Assembly: GCA_900545405.1 (NCBI GenBank)
Contig: UQYT01000009.1
Span: forward strand, 3,432-67,431
Reading direction: 5' to 3'
From: an uncultured Eubacteriales bacterium
GTDB taxonomy: Bacteria > Bacillota > Clostridia > Oscillospirales > Oscillospiraceae
DNA length: 64,000 nt
Numbering within the stretch: position 1 is the first letter of the stretch; each line of letters opens with the position of its first letter. Positions 31,527 through 39,871 of this stretch are shown piece by piece. The notes beneath the pieces are model-generated. The model did no database searches, was not told the DNA's origin, and saw only the letters and a list, made by a program, of their open reading frames with translations. Both the position numbers and the translations under genes were made by a program.

Positions 31527-32078
31527 ATGAAGGGTTTTTCACGGAAAGAGCCGATGTTCTCGCTCTGCGGGCTCAACTGCGTGCTCTGCGCCATGCATGT
31601 CGGCGGCTACTGCCCCGGCTGCGGGGGCGGGGAGGGGAACCAGAACTGCGCCATTGCGCGCTGCTCGCTCGGGCGCGGCGTCGAGTTCTGCGCCGACTGT
31701 GAGGAGTATCCCTGCGCCCGCTACGAGGGCTTTGACGACGCGGACTCCTTCGTTCCCCACAGCCGCAGGAGGGCCGACCTCGAACGCGCACGTGAGCTGG
31801 GGCTGGAGGCGTACATCTCGGAGCTTCGCGAGAAGGCAGAGCTGCTCTCAGAGCTGCTCGCGGGCTATAACGACGGCCGGCGCAAGAGCCTTTTCTGCAC
31901 CGCGGCGTATCTCCTCCCGCTCCCCGTCCTGCACGAGGCGCTGCAAGCCCTCCGGGCCCTCCCCGAGCAGCCGATAAAAGGGCGCGCCGCCTCCGCCGCC
32001 TCTCTGATCAATGCCGCGGCAGAGAAACGCGGCATCTCGCTGAAGCTGGTAAAAAAGCCTAAAAGCCGGATATCTTGA
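31527..32078 (+). CDS. DUF3795-like cysteine-rich protein
   Basis: 183 residues. The N-terminal third has a dense cysteine pattern (SLCGLNCVLCAMH, GYCPGCGGG, NCAIARC, CADCEEYPC) typical of DUF3795, probably metal binding; the rest is helical. It starts one base after the GyrI-like stop, last in the WYL operon. Function unknown. Confidence 0.8.
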   Translation: MKGFSRKEPMFSLCGLNCVLCAMHVGGYCPGCGGGEGNQNCAIARCSLGRGVEFCADCEEYPCARYEGFDDADSFVPHSRRRADLERARELGLEAYISELREKAELLSELLAGYNDGRRKSLFCTAAYLLPLPVLHEALQALRALPEQPIKGRAASAASLINAAAEKRGISLKLVKKPKSRIS

Positions 32079-32103
32079 CAAATTTGGCGACTAATCTTAC
32101 TAT
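32075..32103 (+). promoter_or_regulatory. Promoter of the MocA-ModE gene
   Basis: TTGACA (32075-32080), 17-base spacer, TACTAT (32098-32103). Confidence 0.7.
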
Positions 32104-32145
32104 AAAGTTTGTGATTTGTGAAACACTATGTCGGGAGGCTTGCAG

Positions 32146-33105
32146 ATGAAGACTGGCGCGGTGATATTGGCGGCCGGGGCTCCGGGAGAGATAAAGGAGG
32201 GCAAGCCGATGATGTGCGTGGGGCAAAAGCCGATGATACGGCACATCGTGGACACCCTCACAGAGCTGAAGCTCTCGCCCATCGTGGTCGTCACCGGTTA
32301 CCGCTCCGACATAATCGAGCGCTGCCTGGCCTCCACGGGCGCGGTGATAGTCCGCAACCGGAAATTCGCGAGCACGGACATGTTCTGCTCGCTCAAGCTC
32401 GGCATCGCGGCCCTTGCGGAGAGCTGCGACAGAGCCTTTGTGTTCCCGGCGGACCTGCCACTGGTGAGGCCGGAGACGCTCAGGCAGCTCATGGCCTGCT
32501 CGGCGCCGCTGGTGAAACCCGGCTTTGAGGGGCGCGAGGGCCACCCGATCCTCATCTCGCGGGAGCTCTTCGGCGCGATAGAGCAGTACTCCGGCGAGGG
32601 CGGGCTGCGCGAGCTGCTCGGCGGCTTGGACGCTGATGTGCGCGTGGTGCCGGTGGAGGATCGGGGCGTGCTGCTGGATGTGAACAGCTACGAGGAATAC
32701 GAGCAGGTCCTGGCCATGGAGGCCCAGCGCTGCGGGCGCGGCAAGCTGCACGCCGAGTGCGACATACTGCTCTCGGTGGACGACGTCATAATGAACCGGG
32801 AGACCATGCGGCTCCTGGAGATGGTGCAGTACACCGGCTCCCTGCAGCTGGCCAGCGAGCTTATGAACGTCCCCTACACCCGCAGCTGGCGGCAGATAAA
32901 GAACATGGAGCGCCAGCTCGGCGTGCCCATAGTCCGGAGCGCCGCGGGCGGCGCCAGAGGCGGCGGGTCGCTGTTGACGGAGCAGGGAACGGCCCTCCTC
33001 GAGGCCTATCAAAATATGAGCAAAGAGTGTGCAAAACTGTCAAATTGGCTGTTTCAGGAGTACTTTTCAGATGATTTTGTAGAAAAACTACAAAACGAGC
33101 GCTGA
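32146..33105 (+). CDS. MocA-like molybdenum-cofactor nucleotidyltransferase fused to ModE-like DNA-binding domain
   Basis: 319 residues. Residues about 1-190 are a MobA/MocA-type nucleotidyltransferase: VILAAG at the start, though the usual RMG-K finger is changed to APGEIKEGK; VVVTGY; and the metal-binding PADLPLV. Residues about 205-319 are a ModE/LysR-type winged helix: RLLEMVQYTGSLQLASELM, then GGARGGGSLLTEQG, the ModE GGGxxLT signature. ATG 32146 has GGGAGG 7 bases upstream. It immediately precedes a molybdenum hydroxylase island, so it probably finishes that enzyme's cofactor and may also regulate the island. Regulation by the fused domain is inference. Confidence 0.85.
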   Translation: MKTGAVILAAGAPGEIKEGKPMMCVGQKPMIRHIVDTLTELKLSPIVVVTGYRSDIIERCLASTGAVIVRNRKFASTDMFCSLKLGIAALAESCDRAFVFPADLPLVRPETLRQLMACSAPLVKPGFEGREGHPILISRELFGAIEQYSGEGGLRELLGGLDADVRVVPVEDRGVLLDVNSYEEYEQVLAMEAQRCGRGKLHAECDILLSVDDVIMNRETMRLLEMVQYTGSLQLASELMNVPYTRSWRQIKNMERQLGVPIVRSAAGGARGGGSLLTEQGTALLEAYQNMSKECAKLSNWLFQEYFSDDFVEKLQNER

Positions 33106-33130
33106 AAATTTTCTTTAATTTCGTGAACGA

Positions 33131-33166
33131 AAGAGCACTGTTCATTTTTGAACAGTGCTCTTTTTT
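33131..33166 (+). terminator. Terminator of the MocA-ModE gene
   Basis: Perfect 14-bp stem (33131-33144/33149-33162), TTTT loop, and T run to 33166. Confidence 0.93.
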
Positions 33167-33408
33167 CGGCTGAATTGCGCAGACTTATTAATCAGAACGA
33201 TGCAGCGCTAAAGAGGGACCGAATAAACGTTAATTAATTGGCTATCAATCGGATTTTGCCCCAAAAACCGGCCGTGCGAGCGGTGGGGATTCAAGAAGAT
33301 TATTCTGATAAACTTATTAATCACTATGTAAAAACCTGCTAATTTTCCGAAATGAATCAAAAAACGCCCGTTTTGGCCGAATGATAAATAAGCAAATCTT
33401 CTTATTGA
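33167..33408. promoter_or_regulatory. AT-rich upstream region with 12-base direct repeats
   Basis: A distinctly AT-rich gap before the island. ACTTATTAATCA occurs twice (33183-33194 and 33312-33323, 129 bases apart), and a partial copy (CTTATTGATTGA) runs into the -35 box. No open frame of note. Probably regulator-binding DNA. Confidence 0.45.
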
Positions 33409-33437
33409 TTGACATTTGATTCACAATTTGCTACTCT
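33409..33437 (+). promoter_or_regulatory. Promoter of the molybdenum hydroxylase island
   Basis: TTGACA (33409-33414), 17-base spacer, TACTCT (33432-33437). The leader of about 87 bases has two short hairpins (ACAGG/CCTGT and GAGTT/AACTC) but no terminator that I can see. Confidence 0.65.
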
Positions 33438-33530
33438 ATCCTCGACGTCGAAACAGGGGCTCCTGTGAGTTCAACTCGGATGCGCCTCAGGGCACATCCC
33501 GGACAAACAGAGAGGAGGGAACCGGACGGA

Positions 33531-34628
33531 ATGGAAAGGGACAACAAGATACATTGGCTGACGGCGTTGAAGCTGGGCGGCGCGTTCATGGCGACGTGCA
33601 TAGGCTCCGGCTTTGCGACGGGCTCGGAGTGCCTTTCGTTTTTCGTCACCTACGGCATAGGCGGGGCGCTGGGCGCTCTGGCCGTGTCCTTCGTCGTGTA
33701 CTTTCTCTTCGCAAGGGAGCTCTTCAACAAGGGACAGGAACTTGAGCCGGAGCAGTGCACGTCGCTGTTCACCTACTATTTCGGCAAGGCCGTGGGGTCG
33801 CTGCTGGACTGGTTTTCCGCGATACTCGTGGGCGGCTGCTACCTGGTGATGCTCTCGGGAGCGGGGACGACGATAAATCAATACCTCGGCTGGCCGGTTG
33901 TGGCGGGCTCGGCGCTGATGGCGCTCGCGGCGGTGGTCACGGTCTGGTTCGGGCTGAGGAAGCTCACGAACATCATAGGCGTCATCGGCCCGTTCATGGC
34001 GCTCTTCACGCTGATCATCGGCATCTCGGCGCTCGGCAGGGCGGATTTCAGCAGCACGGCGGCAAACCTTGAGACGCTGCATCTGGCCAAGGCCGCGCCC
34101 AACTGGTGGATAGCCGGGATACTCTACCCCTGCTTCTGCATGCTGACGCTCACGCCCTGCCTCCCGTCCATGGGAGCCACGGCGCCCAACAAAAAGACCA
34201 CGACCGGCGCGGCGCTCTTCGGAGTCATTGCCTTCCACCTGGCGCTGGCGGTCGTCATCCTCGCGATACTCGGCAATCTGGACATCATAGGCACGGCGCA
34301 GGTGCCGAACCTCGTGCTCTCGGGGCTGATGGGCAAGGGCGTGCAGACGCTGTTCGTCATCATGATAATTCTCGCCATCTACTCCACGGCCTGCCCGATG
34401 ATCTGGGGCTTCTGCGGCAAGATCGAGCGCGACGAGAAGTCCGTCAAGTACAGGGTCTGCATCCTGGCCCTGACGGTCGTGGGCATGGCCTTCTCCTACC
34501 TGTTCCCGCTGGGGACGCTGATAAACTTCATCTACAGCATCTCGGGATACGTCGGCGCCGTGGCCTCGGTGGGCATGGTGATAAGCAACATCCTGAGAAA
34601 GCGCAATGCAAAAAAGAGGACTTCGTGA
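33531..34628 (+). CDS. YkvI-type membrane transporter, copy 1
   Basis: 365 residues, about ten transmembrane helices, in the amino-acid transporter superfamily fold. The first helix carries GGAFMATCIGSGFATGSE, with the broken-helix glycines of LeuT-like carriers. ATG 33531 is chosen after GGAGGG. First gene of the island, followed by a close paralogue. It likely imports the compound degraded by the enzymes downstream, probably with a cation. Confidence 0.8.
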   Translation: MERDNKIHWLTALKLGGAFMATCIGSGFATGSECLSFFVTYGIGGALGALAVSFVVYFLFARELFNKGQELEPEQCTSLFTYYFGKAVGSLLDWFSAILVGGCYLVMLSGAGTTINQYLGWPVVAGSALMALAAVVTVWFGLRKLTNIIGVIGPFMALFTLIIGISALGRADFSSTAANLETLHLAKAAPNWWIAGILYPCFCMLTLTPCLPSMGATAPNKKTTTGAALFGVIAFHLALAVVILAILGNLDIIGTAQVPNLVLSGLMGKGVQTLFVIMIILAIYSTACPMIWGFCGKIERDEKSVKYRVCILALTVVGMAFSYLFPLGTLINFIYSISGYVGAVASVGMVISNILRKRNAKKRTS

Positions 34629-34673
34629 TTTTGCCCTTAGGAAGTTAAATTTGAAAGAAAGTGGGGATCAGAT

Positions 34674-35780
34674 TTGAAAAGCGGCAAAATAGACGTCAAG
34701 AGAGCGGTGATCCTGGGCGGCGCCTTCATGGCGACGTGCATAGGCTCAGGCTTTGCCACCGGCTCCGAGTTCCTTTCGTTCTTCGTGGCGCACGGCATAG
34801 GCGGCGCCATAGGGGCCATAGCCATCTCGCTCATCATATACTTCCTCTTCACCAAGGAGCTCTTCAACAAGGGTCAGGACCTGCCCGCTGAATACCACAA
34901 CAACATCCTGGCCTACTACTTCGGCAAAATCGGCGGCGAGATATTCGACTGGTTCTCCGCCATACTCGTCGGCGGCTGCTATCTCATCATGCTCAATGGC
35001 GCGGGCACCACGCTCAACCAGTACCTCGACTGGGACCCCCTGGTGGGCGCCGCGCTCATGGCCCTCGCGGCTATAATCACGGTCTGGTTCGGCCTGAGGA
35101 AGCTGACGGACATCATCGGCAGCATAGGCCCCGTCATCGCGGCCTTCTCCGTCATCATCGGCGTCGTGGCGCTCTTCCGCGCGGACTTCAGCAACGTTGA
35201 CGCGACGCTCCAGACCATGAACCTCAGCAAGGCCGCGCCCAACTGGTGGCTCTGCGGCATCGCCTACCCCTGCTTCGCCATGATGACGCTCACGCCGGCC
35301 CTGCCCTCCATGGGCGCCACCGCCAACAACCGCAAGACCACCACCGCCGCCGCCGTCTTCGGCGTGCTGATGTTCCACCTCGCCATCGCGGTCATCGTCT
35401 TTGCCATCTTCGGCAACCTCGACATAGTAGGCGCGGCCCAGGTCCCCAACCTGGCGCTCTCCGGCCTGCTCGGACCCGTGGCTCAGGGCATCTTCGTCGT
35501 CATGATAATCCTCGCCATCTACACCACCGCCTGCCCTATGATGTGGGGCTTCTGCCGCAAGATCACCACCGACGAGAAGTCGCTCAAATATCGTGTCTGC
35601 ATAATAGCGCTCACAGTGCTCGGCATGATCGCCACGCACTACTTCCGTCTGGGTGATCTCATAAACTTCATTTACAGCATGTCCGGCTATGTCGGAGCCA
35701 TCGTCCTCGTGGGCATGTTCGTGAGCAACATGATCCGCAAGAAGAAGGCCGCGGCCGCCAAGAGCGACGCCGGACGCTGA
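34674..35780 (+). CDS. YkvI-type membrane transporter, copy 2
   Basis: 368 residues, TTG start with GTGGGG upstream. Clearly a paralogue of the preceding gene over its full length: both share GGAFMATCIGSGFATGSE, AILVGGCYL, KAAPNWW and LTP-LPSMGAT. Duplication probably gave two carriers with different preference, for example for the two epimers handled by the racemase next door; that is a guess. Confidence 0.8.
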   Translation: MKSGKIDVKRAVILGGAFMATCIGSGFATGSEFLSFFVAHGIGGAIGAIAISLIIYFLFTKELFNKGQDLPAEYHNNILAYYFGKIGGEIFDWFSAILVGGCYLIMLNGAGTTLNQYLDWDPLVGAALMALAAIITVWFGLRKLTDIIGSIGPVIAAFSVIIGVVALFRADFSNVDATLQTMNLSKAAPNWWLCGIAYPCFAMMTLTPALPSMGATANNRKTTTAAAVFGVLMFHLAIAVIVFAIFGNLDIVGAAQVPNLALSGLLGPVAQGIFVVMIILAIYTTACPMMWGFCRKITTDEKSLKYRVCIIALTVLGMIATHYFRLGDLINFIYSMSGYVGAIVLVGMFVSNMIRKKKAAAAKSDAGR

Positions 35781-35799
35781 GGAGGAGAGAGGAGAAGCA

Positions 35800-36801
35800 A
35801 TGAAGCTCAGTAAAAGCATCTATGCCGTGGACACCCACACGATGGGCGAGCCCACCAGGGTCATCGTCGGCGGCATACCCAAGGTCGAGGGCTCGACCAT
35901 GATGGAGAAGAAGGAGTACTTCCGCGAGCACTATGACGACCTGCGCCGCGGCGTGCTCATGGAGCCCAGGGGCCACCGCGAGATGGTCGGCGCGGTCATC
36001 GTGCCGCCCTGTTCGAGCGAGGCGGACTTCGGCGTGTTCTTCATCGACGCCGGCGGCTACATAGACATGTGCGGCCACGGCAGCATCGGAGTCATAACCG
36101 CGGCGGTCGAGACCGGCCTGGTCGAGGCGCACGAGCCCGTCACCCACGTCGTCGCGGAGTGCCCCGTTGGCCTCATCCACGCTGACGTGGAGGTCGCGAA
36201 CGGCAAGGCCAAGAGCGTGACCATCGTGAACGTGGACGCCTTTGTGTACAAGTCCGACGTCGAGGCCGAGGTCCCCGGCCTGGGCCATGTCAAGTTCGAC
36301 ATCGCCTACGGCGGCAACTTCGCCGTCCTGGTGAACCAGTCCTATTTCGGCGCGGACATCTGCCCGGAGAACCTGCCCGTCCTCATCGAGAAGGCCACAA
36401 TCCTCAACGACTGGGTCAACGAGAACATGGTCGTGCAGCACCCGCTGTTCCCGGAGGTGCACGGCGCCGCGATGGTCGAGGTCTGGGGACCGGCCAAGAG
36501 CCCGGACGCGGACTATCAGAACGTCGTAATTTTCGACGGCTCCGTGGACCGCTCGCCATGCGGCGTGGGCACCAGCTGCAAGATGGCCATCCTCGTCAGC
36601 CGCGGCGAGCTCGCCATCGGCGACACCTTCACCTATGAATCGGTCATCTGCACCAAGTTCAAGGGCGTGCCCCTGAGGAAGAGCAAGGTCGGCGATTACG
36701 ACGCCATAGTGCCGCAGATAACCGCCTCGGCCTATATCACCGGCTTCAACCACCTGGTGTTCGACGACGAGGACCCGGTCAAGTACGGGTTCAGAATTTG
36801 A
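35800..36801 (+). CDS. Proline racemase-family epimerase (Cys/Cys type)
   Basis: 333 residues. Both catalytic bases are Cys: DMCGHGSIG near residue 90 and DRSPCGVGTS near residue 252. That excludes the trans-3-hydroxyproline dehydratase type, where the second is Thr, and leaves proline racemase or 4-hydroxyproline 2-epimerase. The start VDTHTMGEPTRVIVGG is typical. Followed by an amine-dehydrogenase module that resembles D-hydroxyproline dehydrogenase, so epimerisation of an L-imino acid to the D form is the most likely job. Confidence 0.88.
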   Translation: MKLSKSIYAVDTHTMGEPTRVIVGGIPKVEGSTMMEKKEYFREHYDDLRRGVLMEPRGHREMVGAVIVPPCSSEADFGVFFIDAGGYIDMCGHGSIGVITAAVETGLVEAHEPVTHVVAECPVGLIHADVEVANGKAKSVTIVNVDAFVYKSDVEAEVPGLGHVKFDIAYGGNFAVLVNQSYFGADICPENLPVLIEKATILNDWVNENMVVQHPLFPEVHGAAMVEVWGPAKSPDADYQNVVIFDGSVDRSPCGVGTSCKMAILVSRGELAIGDTFTYESVICTKFKGVPLRKSKVGDYDAIVPQITASAYITGFNHLVFDDEDPVKYGFRI

Positions 36802-36813
36802 GGGGAGTTCAAA

Positions 36814-38055
36814 ATGGAAAAGAAAAAAGTCAGCTCGAGAGCCGCGATATGCGCCTTCTGCATAGCGGCGGCCTCCAACTTCGGTTTCTCTATCGTCTAC
36901 GCCTACACACAGTACTATGTCGGCATCCAGACCGCCACGGGCTTCACCAACACGCAGCTCGGACTGCTGCTGACCGTGCTCGGCATAGCCTCCACCATCC
37001 TGTATCTGCCCGGCGGCTTCCTGGCGGACAAGTTTGACCCGCTCAAGCTGATGACCATCGGCCTCATCGGCGCCGGCGCGGTGGGCTTCTTCATCGCCCA
37101 GTTCCCGAGCTACCCCATCATGATGGCCCTCTACGTCATCTGGCCCGTGTTCGCCATCCTCATCGCCTGGAACCCCCAGATCAAGGTCCTGCGCCTCATC
37201 AGTGAGGACGACGAGCAGGCCAAGATCCAGACCATCCGTGCCTACGGCCGCACGCTGCCCATCCTCATCATCAGCTTCGTCGGCAGCGGCCTGCTTGCCC
37301 GTATGCAGGAGGCCGAGGCCCTGAAGTTCACCCTCTACCTCTACGGCGCCTGCGCCATCATCTGCGCCATCATCGCCGCCATCACCTACAAGCCCGTACA
37401 GTCCCAGCTCGCCGCCGCAAGCGAGAAGAGCATCAACCTCAAGGAGTACGGCCAGGTCCTCAAGATGCCGGAAGTCTGGGCCATCGGCCTCATCGGCTTC
37501 TGCACCTACATCGCCAGCACCGGCGTCACCTATCTCCAGCCCTTCCTGGCCAGCATCTACAACCTGGACGCCTCCACCTCCTCCATCTATGCCATCATCG
37601 CCAAGAACTGCGCGCTGGTCGCGGCGCCCATCATGACCTGGATAGCCACCAAGAAGAAGGTCCCCGTCACCAAGGTGCTCGGTCTGAGCCTGCTCATCGC
37701 GGCGGTCTGCTTCGTGCTCTTCATCATCTTCCCGCAGAACGCCAACCTGCTGGTGCTCGCCATCGTGCTGTACATGGCCGCGGCCCTCTGCATCATGGCC
37801 ACCTGGGCCATGCAGTTCACCCCCGTGTCCGAGGTCGGCATCCCCATGGCCATCACCGGCAGCGCCATCGGCGTCATCTCCATGTTCAGCTTCGTGAGCG
37901 ACATCTTCTACTCCGCCGTCTGCGGCTTCTTCATCGACAACTACGCTCTCAACGGCTACAAGTGGATCTTCGGCATGACCACGGTGCTGCTCGTCATCGG
38001 CGCCCTCGCCGCTTTCTACATCGTCAGGAAAATCAAGGCCAAGGCCCAGGCCTGA
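36814..38055 (+). CDS. MFS transporter
   Basis: 413 residues, twelve predicted helices in two six-helix halves separated by a loop near 200-215. The first loop has GGFLADKFDPLKLM, a variant of the GxxxDRxGRR signature. Only 12 bases after the epimerase gene. It probably moves a substrate or product of the island; a hairpin without a U tract follows. Confidence 0.88.
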   Translation: MEKKKVSSRAAICAFCIAAASNFGFSIVYAYTQYYVGIQTATGFTNTQLGLLLTVLGIASTILYLPGGFLADKFDPLKLMTIGLIGAGAVGFFIAQFPSYPIMMALYVIWPVFAILIAWNPQIKVLRLISEDDEQAKIQTIRAYGRTLPILIISFVGSGLLARMQEAEALKFTLYLYGACAIICAIIAAITYKPVQSQLAAASEKSINLKEYGQVLKMPEVWAIGLIGFCTYIASTGVTYLQPFLASIYNLDASTSSIYAIIAKNCALVAAPIMTWIATKKKVPVTKVLGLSLLIAAVCFVLFIIFPQNANLLVLAIVLYMAAALCIMATWAMQFTPVSEVGIPMAITGSAIGVISMFSFVSDIFYSAVCGFFIDNYALNGYKWIFGMTTVLLVIGALAAFYIVRKIKAKAQA

Positions 38056-38067
38056 GACTAAATCACG

Positions 38068-38095
38068 CCCCGCGGACCCGAAAGGGCCCGCGGGG
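38068..38095 (+). other. GC-rich hairpin after the MFS gene
   Basis: CCCCGCGG-A-CCC, loop GAAA, GGG-C-CCGCGGGG; one A/C mismatch. There is no U tract, so it is more likely an mRNA-stabilising or partial-termination element than a full terminator. Confidence 0.6.
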
Positions 38096-38234
38096 GACTG
38101 CCGACACAGCTTTCTTTGACATCTCTTGGGGAAAGACTGTGAATAATTTTCAGTTATTTATAGCGAAAACTGATATTTAATCCACAATTCATAAGATATA
38201 ACTAATCAATCCTCGGGAAAGGCAGGGAAAAACC
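38096..38234 (+). promoter_or_regulatory. Possible internal promoter of the hydroxylase half
   Basis: AT-rich gap with TTGACA (38116-38121) but only weak -10 candidates, and an inverted repeat TCAGTT/AACTGA (38150-38155/38168-38173). It may let the molybdenum hydroxylase genes be controlled separately from the transport genes. Confidence 0.4.
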
Positions 38235-38399
38235 ATGGAAAACGCAAAGGAAAGCAAGACCCAGGTCGACTACAACAAGCGCATAACAGACGACTATGAG
38301 TGCACAAAGGACTGCAGGGACTGTCCCTTTCCCGGAGCGAAGTGCTATCCAACCAAGTATGACCGCTACAACACCGGTCTGCTAATACACAAACAGTGA
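38235..38399 (+). CDS. 54-residue four-cysteine protein
   Basis: A short open frame directly before the hydroxylase FAD gene (10-base gap). Starts MENAKESKTQVDYNKRITDD and contains CTKDCRDC and a fourth Cys at position 37 (C-x3-C-x2-C-x6-C), a likely zinc or iron-sulfur site. Codon use matches the neighbours. The upstream GGCAGGG is a modest ribosome site. No family recognised. Possibly a maturation or assembly factor of the island. Confidence 0.6.
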   Translation: MENAKESKTQVDYNKRITDDYECTKDCRDCPFPGAKCYPTKYDRYNTGLLIHKQ

Positions 38400-38409
38400 G
38401 GAAGTTAAT

Positions 38410-39285
38410 ATGGAATCCAAGATTTTGAACGATTTTTGCTTCCATAAGCCCAAGACCCTGGACGAGGCGCTCGTGCTCATCGACAAGTACCAGGAAAACG
38501 GGCTGCTCATGGAAGGCGGCTCCGAGGTCATCCCGAACATGAAGTCCCTGGTAGTGACGCCGGACCACATCATCTCTCTCAAGCACATCCCCGAGTTCTT
38601 CTATCTGCGCTACACGCCGGGCGAGGGCCTGCACATCGGGCCCAGCACTACGCTGACCAAGATAGAGTACGACCCCGACGTCCAGAGGGTCTATCCCTCG
38701 CTATATCAGGGCATACACGGCATGTCGAACACGGCCATACACAACATCAGCACCGTGACGGGCAACATCTGCTACGCGGTGCCCTCCGCGGACACGGCGG
38801 CCCCGCTGCTGACGCTGGAGGCAGTGCTCTCCGTCAAGTCCGTGGACGGCGAGCGCAAGGTGCCCATCGGCGAGCTCTTCGCCGGCGTGCGCCGCACCAC
38901 GCTCAAGAAGAACGAGATAGTCACCGACATCTTCGTCCCGGAGCCGGACCCGAAGGCGGTCATGGCCTATTACAAGAACCCCTGCCGCAAGGCGCTGGAC
39001 CTCGCGATAGCGGGCGTCGCCACCTACGTTGTCATGGACGGGGACGTCTGCCGCGACGCACGCATAGCGATGAGCGCCGTGGCCGTGGTGCCCAAGCGCG
39101 CCTTTGAGGCCGAGGCCATGCTCAAGGGCCAGGTGCTCACCGATGAGCTAATAAACGCCGCCGCCGAGCACGCCGCGCTGCACGAGTGCTCGCCCATCAG
39201 CGACATCCGTGCCTCCGCCGACTACCGCAGGGAGCTCGTGCGTCTCTCCGTGCGCGACGGGGTCATGCTCGCACTAAAGAAGTAA
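38410..39285 (+). CDS. Molybdenum hydroxylase, FAD-binding subunit
   Basis: 291 residues of the CoxM/XdhB family: FAD loops LMEGGSEVIPNMK (about 35-47) and TVTGNICYAVPSADTAAPLL (about 115-134), and a C-terminal CO-dehydrogenase flavoprotein domain. With the next two genes it forms a three-subunit xanthine dehydrogenase-family enzyme. Its role is to pass electrons from the iron-sulfur subunit to NAD or ferredoxin. Confidence 0.92.
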   Translation: MESKILNDFCFHKPKTLDEALVLIDKYQENGLLMEGGSEVIPNMKSLVVTPDHIISLKHIPEFFYLRYTPGEGLHIGPSTTLTKIEYDPDVQRVYPSLYQGIHGMSNTAIHNISTVTGNICYAVPSADTAAPLLTLEAVLSVKSVDGERKVPIGELFAGVRRTTLKKNEIVTDIFVPEPDPKAVMAYYKNPCRKALDLAIAGVATYVVMDGDVCRDARIAMSAVAVVPKRAFEAEAMLKGQVLTDELINAAAEHAALHECSPISDIRASADYRRELVRLSVRDGVMLALKK

Positions 39286-39297
39286 GGAGAACAAGCC

Positions 39298-39870
39298 ATG
39301 ACTGAGATCGTAACACTGCATGTAAACGGCACGGACTACACCCTGGCCCTGGACACCAGGACCACGCTGCTGGACGCGCTGCGCGACCATCTGGGCCTCA
39401 AGGGCGTCAAGAAGGGCTGCGACGAGGGCGAGTGCGGTGCCTGCACCGTGCTCATGGACGGCAACGCCGTCGTCTCCTGCACCTACCTCGCCGTGGACGC
39501 CGAGGGCCACGACATAATCACCATCGAGGGCCTCGCCAAGGACGGCGTGCTGCACCCGATGCAGAGGGCCTTTGTGGAGTGCTTTGCCGTACAGTGCGGC
39601 TTCTGCACGCCGGGCATGATCCTGGCCGCGGTGGCGCTGCTCAACCACAACCCGGACCCCACCGAGGACGAGATACGCGACGTGCTGCGCGGCAACATCT
39701 GCCGCTGCACCGGCTACACAAAGATAATCGACGCCATCATGCAGGCGAAGAAGATGATAAACGGCGGCAAGACCGGCGTCAGGGAGCACAAGGAGGCAAA
39801 CGACCCCTATGCCCCCGTGGACGTGGCCGCCTGCGGCGGCAGCGCCGAGAACAGCAAGGAGGCAAAGTGA
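39298..39870 (+). CDS. Molybdenum hydroxylase, 2Fe-2S subunit
   Basis: 190 residues. A plant-type 2Fe-2S cluster is held by CDEGECGAC with a fourth Cys near residue 60. A helical 2Fe-2S domain holds CGFCTPGM and CRCTGY. The C-terminal 35 residues are an extension beyond the usual 155-160. The stop nearly touches the next gene. Confidence 0.93.
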   Translation: MTEIVTLHVNGTDYTLALDTRTTLLDALRDHLGLKGVKKGCDEGECGACTVLMDGNAVVSCTYLAVDAEGHDIITIEGLAKDGVLHPMQRAFVECFAVQCGFCTPGMILAAVALLNHNPDPTEDEIRDVLRGNICRCTGYTKIIDAIMQAKKMINGGKTGVREHKEANDPYAPVDVAACGGSAENSKEAK

Positions 39871-39871
39871 C

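Noticed and set aside
33444..33530. Molybdenum-cofactor riboswitch in the island leader
   Set aside because: Only short hairpins are visible and I could not match the conserved core or an expression platform.
38068..38095. Hairpin after the MFS gene as a full terminator that would split the island into two transcripts
   Set aside because: No U tract follows; kept only as a hairpin. Separate transcription cannot be excluded.
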